Assembly (NCBI GenBank): GCA_019509785.1
Contig: JAEKLQ010000039.1
Span: 1-64,000, forward strand
DNA: 64,000 bases
Reading direction: 5' to 3'
DNA from: Fibrobacterota bacterium
Lineage (GTDB): Bacteria; Fibrobacterota; Fibrobacteria; UBA11236
In this document: piece by piece, positions 59,531-64,000 of the stretch
How positions within the stretch are numbered: the first letter of the stretch is position 1
Layout: each line of letters opens with the position of its first letter
Notes under the pieces: generated by a model
What the model was told of the DNA's origin: nothing
Databases searched by the model: none
Seen by the model: the letters and a program-made list of their open reading frames with translations, nothing else
Made by a program: the position numbers and the translations under genes

Positions 59531-59785
59531 GTGTATAACTAAGCCTGTCGCTTGCGATTATAGCACCCGCGGGGCCCGGGTTAGCGACCTGGCGCGCGCG
59601 ATTTGGGGTCCCATAGGCGCGCCGCCAATGCCTCGGAAAGCCCATGAATACGCATCTTCCGCAGACCCGGTAACGTCCCAAGAAAAGAAATTCGTTGAAA
59701 CTCCCCTAAACCAGGTGGATAATCATCTGGCAGAAATGACTACCCGCACCGCATGGACGGGGGAGTGGAGTTTCAGGAGTTTAAG

Positions 59786-60334
59786 ATGCTAACTACAGGG
59801 GAAGTGGCGAAGCTGTTCCATGTATCGGCCCAGACCGTCATCAACTGGCTCGATCAAGGCCGGATGCCCTATGAGCGGATCGGCCGGGGACCGCGGCGCC
59901 TCACCGAAGAAGCGGTCATGCGTTACGTGGAGGAAATCGGCATCTCTCCCGAAGCCCTCGACGAAGAGATTTACGCCCGCGCCACCAAGGCCGCTGCCGC
60001 CTACCGGAACGCCACCGGTCCGGCCGTGGTCGTAACCGATCCCGAGCTCAAGGTCATCGCCTGGAACGAAGCTTCCCGTACCCTATATGGGCACACCCAG
60101 GTCGAGATGTTGGGCAAACCCCTCAGCAAGATCGTCGCGAAGGTCCAAGGCTCCGACTCCAGCCTGGAGACCCTGGTACGCGCGCCCTGGCAGGACAAAT
60201 CCCTCCAGATCGAAGCCATGCAGGAAACCCGTTATGGGAAGCAATTGCATGGGCTCATGACGGTCTCGCGCTTCTACATGGACGGCATGTTGGCCGGCTA
60301 CGTGGTGGCTTGCAAGGAAAAGGGCAAAAAGTAA
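59786..60334 (+). CDS. HTH (excisionase/MerR-like) plus PAS domain regulator
   Basis: A 182-residue protein from ATG 59786 behind CAGGAG. Residues 1-50 are a MerR/excisionase-type winged helix (LTTGEVAKLFHVSAQTVINW, GRGPRRLTEEAV). From about 70 a PAS domain follows (GPAVVVTDPELKVIAWNEAS, GHTQVEMLGKPLSKI, FYMDGMLAGYVVACKEKG). It probably senses a small ligand or redox state and binds DNA. A strong terminator follows, so it is monocistronic. Confidence 0.85.
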   Translation: MLTTGEVAKLFHVSAQTVINWLDQGRMPYERIGRGPRRLTEEAVMRYVEEIGISPEALDEEIYARATKAAAAYRNATGPAVVVTDPELKVIAWNEASRTLYGHTQVEMLGKPLSKIVAKVQGSDSSLETLVRAPWQDKSLQIEAMQETRYGKQLHGLMTVSRFYMDGMLAGYVVACKEKGKK

Positions 60335-60388
60335 CCGGAAAGTTCCGTCTCCCCGCGGTTACGGCCGCGGGCCCCAACGCTCTCGCAT

Positions 60389-60412
60389 AGGACCCTTCCC
60401 GGGTCCTTTTTA
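60389..60412 (+). terminator. Rho-independent terminator after the HTH-PAS gene
   Basis: Perfect 7-bp stem AGGACCC/GGGTCCT with loop TTCCC, followed by TTTTTATTT. It lies 55 bp past the stop at 60334. Confidence 0.9.
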
Positions 60413-60424
60413 TTTGGATCGTCC

Positions 60425-60739
60425 TTATTTGGCGGGGCTTTTCGGCGGCACGAAGCGGAAAACCTTTTCGTCGGGCCTGGCCATGCCGAGGTCTTTGCGC
60501 GCGACTCTTTCGATATAGGCGCTATCGCGCTCCAAGCGCGCCTTTTCGATCTGCAATTCCCTTTTACGCTGGGCGAGGCTGTCCAGGTCCGATTCCATCC
60601 TCGCCTTTTCCCTCTTCAGACGCAGCAGATTGAGGGCGCCGCTGGGACCGGTCAGGACATGGTATACGCCCAAACCCGCTATGCCCAAAAGGACATATCG
60701 GAGCCACCTTACGCGTCGTTTGCCGGAGGGGGTCGCCAT
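60425..60739 (-). CDS. ftsB: FtsB/DivIC-type septum formation protein
   Basis: A 104-residue bitopic protein from ATG 60739. It has a basic N-terminus, one TM helix (WLRYVLLGIAGLGVYHVLTG), then a coiled coil (LLRLKREKARMESDLDSLAQ) and the conserved end RVARKDLGMARPDEKVFRFV. FtsB links FtsQ and FtsL in the divisome. The frame is open to 60841, but that start adds unrelated sequence. Confidence 0.85.
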   Translation of the reverse strand: MATPSGKRRVRWLRYVLLGIAGLGVYHVLTGPSGALNLLRLKREKARMESDLDSLAQRKRELQIEKARLERDSAYIERVARKDLGMARPDEKVFRFVPPKSPAK

Positions 60740-60855
60740 GAATAAGGGAAATGTAGCGCTTTCCGAAGAGCTTACCGAAAGCAATTCTAGCATTCCCGCC
60801 CGGGGAAGATCCCGGGCGTTCATTTCCTCGAAATTGGGCATTCCCTCGGCGGGAT

Positions 60856-62202
60856 CTAGGTGAGGCGGAACAAGGCCCCAGGCATCCGTTTCACCCGGCC
60901 CTTCAGTTCCAATTCGAGCAGGCCGGTCAAAAGGCGATGGGGCTTGGCATCCTGAAGGCGCGCTTTGCGGCGGGCTTTTTCGGCGATGGCGTCCAAGGTC
61001 TGGGCTTCCCGGCCCAACAACGAGAGCAGGGAGCGCGCTTCTTCATCAAGCCCCGCCGCGGCGGCCTCCAAAGCGGTGGAAGCAGTAGTCGCGTCAGGGT
61101 AGGGCGCATTGATCCACCCGGTGGGGACGACCGCCGCGTCGGCGTGCATGGGACCGGGCAGGGCCTCCACGGCCACGCCGGACGCGGCTGGTTCGGGGGA
61201 AAAGAGATCAGGGGAATCCGGGAAGGGCCCGGCCTCATCGAGCAAGGCGGTGATCGGTGCGATCGTTTGGAATCGTCGGGCCGGGACCGCTTGGGAAGTG
61301 CCTTGCAACACCGCTACGATATCCGCGGCGCGCTCCACGAGATGGGCCCCCTCCCGGATCAGCTTATGGGTGCCGCAGCTGCCGGGTTCATGCACCGCGC
61401 CGGGGACGGCGAAAACCTCGCGACCCTGGTCCAACGCGAAGTCGGCCGTGATGAGCGCCCCGCTGTCATTTCCCGCTTCCACCACCAAGGTGCCCAGGGA
61501 AAGGGCGCTGATCAACCGGTTGCGGCGCGGGAAATGGGTGGCATGCGGCGCCATGCCCATGGGGAACTCGGATATGAGCGCACCTTTACGCGCGATGTCC
61601 CGGGCCAGGTTGGAATTTTCGGAAGGATAGATCCAATCGAGGGCCGAGCCCAGTACCGCAAGGGTCCGGGCTCCGCAATGCAAAGCCGTTTTATGGGCCA
61701 GGGTATCGATACCGCGGGCCAAGCCGGAAACGATGGTAAAACCCTGTTCGGAAAGTCCCAAAGCCATTTCCCGGGCCATGCGCGATCCGTACGGGCTCGG
61801 GAAACGCGTCCCCACCACGGCCATGGCCCGCCGATCTTCCGGCCTCCACTCTCCGGCCATGAACAGGAAGGGCGGCGGTTGTGGCAAGGTGCGCAATGGA
61901 TCGGGATACGCTTCCGACCGCTCGCAAACGATACGCGCCCGCAAGCGCTGGCAGGCCTCCTCTTGGAAGCGGACCGCCCTAAGGTTGGGACCGTCCTGGA
62001 TGGCTTTCAGGGTTTCAGTCTTGAGGCCCGGGCACACGGCGGTCAGTTCCGCCGCCGAGGCCGCGAAAACCGCCTCTGCCGATCCGAAAGCGGCCATCAA
62101 TCGATGAAAGGTGGCGGGACCGACGCCCGAAGCCATGCTCAAGGCCAGCATCGGCCGTAATTCCTCTGGGGGAAGGTCGCCCCCGTCCCAAAAGTTTTCC
62201 AT
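60856..62202 (-). CDS. dprA: DNA-processing protein DprA
   Basis: A 448-residue single-strand DNA-binding protein that loads RecA in natural transformation. After an N-terminal helical domain with GVGPATFHRLMAAFGSAEAV, the Rossmann core has RRAMAVVGTRFPSPYGSRMA, VSGLARGIDTLAHKTAL, GTLVVEAGNDSGALITADFA and EVFAVPGAVHEPGSCGTHKL. A poorly conserved linker of about 90 residues leads to a C-terminal winged helix (LLGREAQTLDAIAEKARRKA). No other competence genes are nearby. Confidence 0.94.
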   Translation of the reverse strand: MENFWDGGDLPPEELRPMLALSMASGVGPATFHRLMAAFGSAEAVFAASAAELTAVCPGLKTETLKAIQDGPNLRAVRFQEEACQRLRARIVCERSEAYPDPLRTLPQPPPFLFMAGEWRPEDRRAMAVVGTRFPSPYGSRMAREMALGLSEQGFTIVSGLARGIDTLAHKTALHCGARTLAVLGSALDWIYPSENSNLARDIARKGALISEFPMGMAPHATHFPRRNRLISALSLGTLVVEAGNDSGALITADFALDQGREVFAVPGAVHEPGSCGTHKLIREGAHLVERAADIVAVLQGTSQAVPARRFQTIAPITALLDEAGPFPDSPDLFSPEPAASGVAVEALPGPMHADAAVVPTGWINAPYPDATTASTALEAAAAGLDEEARSLLSLLGREAQTLDAIAEKARRKARLQDAKPHRLLTGLLELELKGRVKRMPGALFRLT

Positions 62203-62205
62203 CTA

Positions 62206-62369
62206 AAGAGCCCCTAACATAATGGTTGCTCGGCTGCGGCCGGCTACGCGGCCCGGGGCCTGCGTCGGACTCAGTCGCGATATTCTCCGAATATCGCTCC
62301 TTCGTCCTCCTTGGCCGCGGGCCGCTCGCTCGGCCTCGCTCTTCGCCCCCATTATGTCAGGGGGCTCTT
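62206..62369. repeat. Repeat B, copy 1, inside a locus-specific inverted repeat
   Basis: A 100-nt core (62240-62339) is flanked by arms 62206-62225 and 62349-62369, which pair with one bulge and one mismatch (AAGAGCCCC...ACATAATGG). Inside the core are a 9-bp hairpin GCGATATTC/GAATATCGC (62277-62297) and a long-range stem GCGGCCC (62248-62254)/GGGCCGC (62319-62325). It lies between the divergent dprA and mazG starts. The core matches copy 2 at 86 of 100 positions. Confidence 0.9.
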
Positions 62370-62379
62370 CCAAATATAC

Positions 62380-62393
62380 TGCACATAAGTGCA
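62380..62393. promoter_or_regulatory. Perfect dyad upstream of mazG
   Basis: TGCAC-ATAA-GTGCA, a 5-bp perfect inverted repeat about 70 bp before the mazG start in a local AT-rich patch (AAATATACTGCAC). It could be an operator. No regulator is known for it. Confidence 0.35.
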
Positions 62394-62463
62394 TTATTGC
62401 AAGAGGGTTTATTCGCTCCCGGATCCGCCGAAATGTGCATTTTTGGAGGGAAGGGGGATTTTC

Positions 62464-63285
62464 ATGCCCAGTTATACTCTTTCCGACCTGTTGGCGATCA
62501 TGGCCCGGTTACGGGCTCCCGACGGGTGTCCTTGGGACCGCAAGCAGACGCACGCCTCCTTGCTCAATTACCTGATCGAAGAGAGCTACGAGTTCATCGA
62601 TGCCGTGGAGGCCGGGGACAAGGCCAATATGAGCGAGGAACTGGGGGACGTGCTTTTGCAAGTGGTCTTCCACGCGCAGTTGGCCCAGGAGGCGGGGGAT
62701 TTCGATTTCGCCGCGGTGGTGCAGGGCATCGCGGACAAATTGGTGCGGCGCCATCCGCACGTGTTCGGCGAAATGAAGTTGGCCGATGCCGAAGCGGTGG
62801 AAGTGAAATGGGCGGAGCTGAAGCGCGCGGAAAAGCAAACGGGAGAGGCCGCCGCCGCCGATGCGAAGCCCGAAGGCGGACTGGGCGAAGTCCCGAAGCA
62901 TCTGCCCGCCTTGCTCAAAGCGGAGAAGCTGCAAAAGCGCGCCGCCGTCCACGGTTTCGATTGGCCCGATTGGAAAGGTCCTGCCGCCAAGATCCGCGAA
63001 GAGCTGATCGAGCTCGAGGCCGAAGCCAATGCGCTTGATCGTGATCCGGATCGCATTGAAGACGAGTTCGGCGATCTCCTGTTCGCAGCCGTGAACCTGG
63101 GCCGGTTTTTCAAACTCGATCCGGAGCGGGCCTTGGCCCGGGCGAACCGAAAATTCATTTCCCGGTACGGGAAAATGGAGGCGATGGCCAAGGGTGAAGG
63201 GAAAGATTTCGGGTCTTTGCCCCTGGATGAAAAAGAAGCCTATTGGGTACGGACGAAGGAGGAGGAAAGAAAGGGTACAGGGTGA
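62464..63285 (+). CDS. mazG: Nucleoside triphosphate pyrophosphohydrolase MazG
   Basis: A 273-residue all-alpha NTP pyrophosphatase. The first MazG domain has LRAPDGCPWDRKQTHASLLN, EESYEFIDAVEAGD and EELGDVLLQVVFHAQLA (the EExxE...ExxD metal site). A second MazG domain follows after a charged linker (KIREELIELEAEANALDRDP, EDEFGDLLFAAVNLGRF). The final residues KGTG come from repeat A, which begins inside the 3' end. Confidence 0.94.
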   Translation: MPSYTLSDLLAIMARLRAPDGCPWDRKQTHASLLNYLIEESYEFIDAVEAGDKANMSEELGDVLLQVVFHAQLAQEAGDFDFAAVVQGIADKLVRRHPHVFGEMKLADAEAVEVKWAELKRAEKQTGEAAAADAKPEGGLGEVPKHLPALLKAEKLQKRAAVHGFDWPDWKGPAAKIREELIELEAEANALDRDPDRIEDEFGDLLFAAVNLGRFFKLDPERALARANRKFISRYGKMEAMAKGEGKDFGSLPLDEKEAYWVRTKEEERKGTG

Positions 63286-63378
63286 AGGGTACAGGGTAGA
63301 GGGTTAGGATCGATAGGGGTCGAGCGACCCACCGGGCGCCTCGGCGCCGGTACCCTTAACCCTTCACCCTGTACCCTT
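63271..63378. repeat. Repeat A, copy 2
   Basis: Arms 63271-63290 and 63359-63378 form a perfect 20-bp stem built from GGGTACAGGGT and GAAGGGT. The centre (GGCGCC, GGTACC, GTCGAGCGAC) matches copy 1 when reversed and complemented. The left arm overlaps the end of mazG, and the right arm sits just before the stop of the convergent small membrane gene. Confidence 0.9.
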
Positions 63379-63383
63379 CTTAA

Positions 63384-63605
63384 TCACTTAAAGACCAAAT
63401 TATTGACGATGAGCCCGCCGAAGAACACGATCAGGTATCCGAACCACAGGAACATCAGAGGATAGTTGAAAACCTTGTCTTCCCAGCGGTGCTGGTCCGG
63501 CTTTTTCGCGCGGATTTCGGCTAGGCTTTTGCGGAGCTGGCGGACCGAAAACCAGAGGCCCGAGAGGCCGACGGCGATGAGGAGAATCGCTTTAATCAAG
63601 AACAT
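63384..63605 (-). CDS. Small two-TM membrane protein
   Basis: A 73-residue protein: helix 1 FLIKAILLIAVGLSGLWFSV, a basic loop (RKSLAEIRAKKPDQHRWEDK) and helix 2 LMFLWFGYLIVFFGGLIVNN. ATG 63605 is the only start. No family was recognised; codon use is consistent with a real gene. It ends next to repeat A copy 2. Confidence 0.65.
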   Translation of the reverse strand: MFLIKAILLIAVGLSGLWFSVRQLRKSLAEIRAKKPDQHRWEDKVFNYPLMFLWFGYLIVFFGGLIVNNLVFK

Positions 63606-63843
63606 CGGCCTCTAAGTACTCCCGAAACGGCGGAAAGGGTATGTTATTGGCTTGCCGCTTCCGCGACAATTTACTTAAATTTCATATTCTTAGTGGTTAC
63701 CCACTTCCCCCTTCTTTAAAATTCCGGTTTCATCGAGGGTGGGGACCCACCCGGAAGGTGTGTCGCCTCGGGTGAGGCAGGCGCTCCGAAGCGGAGTGGC
63801 GCTCCACAAGGGAGAGGGACCTTTAGTTATTTTGATTCAGAAG
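63606..63843. other. Noncoding stretch with three consecutive perfect hairpins
   Basis: From 63722 come an outer stem TTCCGG/CCGGAA (63722-63756) enclosing GGGTGGG/CCCACCC (63737-63752), then GCCTC/GAGGC (63765-63778) and CTCCG/CGGAG (63784-63796). The rest is AT-rich with no coding frame. It may be a structured RNA; strand and function are unknown, and it is not a tRNA or a recognised riboswitch. Confidence 0.4.
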
Positions 63844-64000
63844 AGGTTGTGATGGTTGATTTTCGCTACTACGTCCGGCTGCGCGGGCCGGGGCTGTCGT
63901 CAGGCTCAGTCGCGATACTCTCCAAGTATCGCTCCTTCGCCTTCCTCGGCCGCGGCCCGCTCGCTCGGCCTCGCAACGCGAAAATCAACCATCACAACCT
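63844..64000. repeat. Repeat B, copy 2, inside a perfect locus-specific inverted repeat
   Basis: Core 63875-63974 is flanked by perfect 23-bp arms at 63844-63866 and 63978-64000; the right arm reaches the window end, so the stem may be longer. These arms (starting AGGTTGTGATGG) are unrelated to those of copy 1. Internal stems are GCGATACT/AGTATCGC (63912-63932) and GCGGGCC (63883-63889)/GGCCCGC (63954-63960). Confidence 0.9.

Noticed and set aside
62211-62364. Arms of Repeat B copy 1 (CCCCTAAC ... GTCAGGGG) as an attC site
   Set aside because: The right box has GTC in place of the required GTT, and the arms of copy 2 do not fit the consensus at all.

Overview
The window looks like a chromosomal segment of a GC-rich, Gram-negative bacterium of the Fibrobacterota/FCB type. 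The placement is inferred from gene content: outer-membrane barrels (FadL-like, PorV-like and Porin_O_P types), a PurM of the Bacteroidetes-like form, a GH8 endoglucanase and a very large CBM6/PKD/discoidin subtilase, a YpdA-type thiol reductase and tandem CheX. No rRNA, tRNA, CRISPR array, transposase or integrase was seen. Most genes are ordinary; the accessory interest is in repeats, decayed genes and one peptide-ligase-like cluster.

Layout. 1-11.9 kb: a rearranged purM running off the left edge, a remnant of a chromate transporter, a metallophosphoesterase lipoprotein with an outer-membrane protein, a PAP2 phosphatase, a 1950-residue secreted protease, a PorV-like barrel and a dedA gene broken by an internal deletion. 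11.9-15.1 kb: murG, an unrecognised 469-residue protein and an Rrf2 regulator. 15.1-22 kb: a sulfur block on the + strand (Porin_O_P porin, sulfate-binding protein, CysT, CysW, cystathionine beta-synthase, YpdA-like reductase), with no CysA ATPase. 22-31.2 kb: miscellaneous genes including a TPR protein with a histone-H1-like tail, an MscS channel, low-GC small genes, the GH8 endoglucanase and a MORN-repeat lipoprotein. 31-41.5 kb: an alkaline-phosphatase-fold/EEP fusion next to a GT4 glycosyltransferase, TerC, Mpg, a DUF1080 protein, an orphan HigA, an MMPL transporter and a CorA channel. 41.5-46.3 kb: signalling (Hpt, hybrid kinase, receivers, two CheX, CheY, a degenerate receiver). 46.4-50.9 kb: a minus-strand cluster of DUF4412 protein, C39-like peptidase, RLAN/RimK ATP-grasp and GCS2-type ligase. 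51-60.4 kb: transglutaminase, transporters, outer-membrane proteins, an orphan DUF2063 protein, an HATPase regulator and an HTH-PAS regulator. 60.4-64 kb: ftsB, dprA, mazG, a small membrane protein and repeats.

Two dispersed structured repeats are the strongest candidates for something undescribed. Repeat A (52556-52652 and 63271-63378) is a roughly 100-bp element with a 20-21 bp perfect terminal stem; its two copies are in opposite orientation, each between convergent genes. Repeat B (cores 62240-62339 and 63875-63974) is a 100-nt element, 86/100 identical by hand alignment. It has two internal stems, each carrying a compensatory base-pair change, and each copy sits inside an inverted repeat whose sequence is different at each locus.

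A second theme is decay or misassembly: purM, the chrA remnant and dedA all show internal deletions within conserved family sequence. Whether these are real mutations or assembly/amplification artefacts cannot be decided from the sequence alone.
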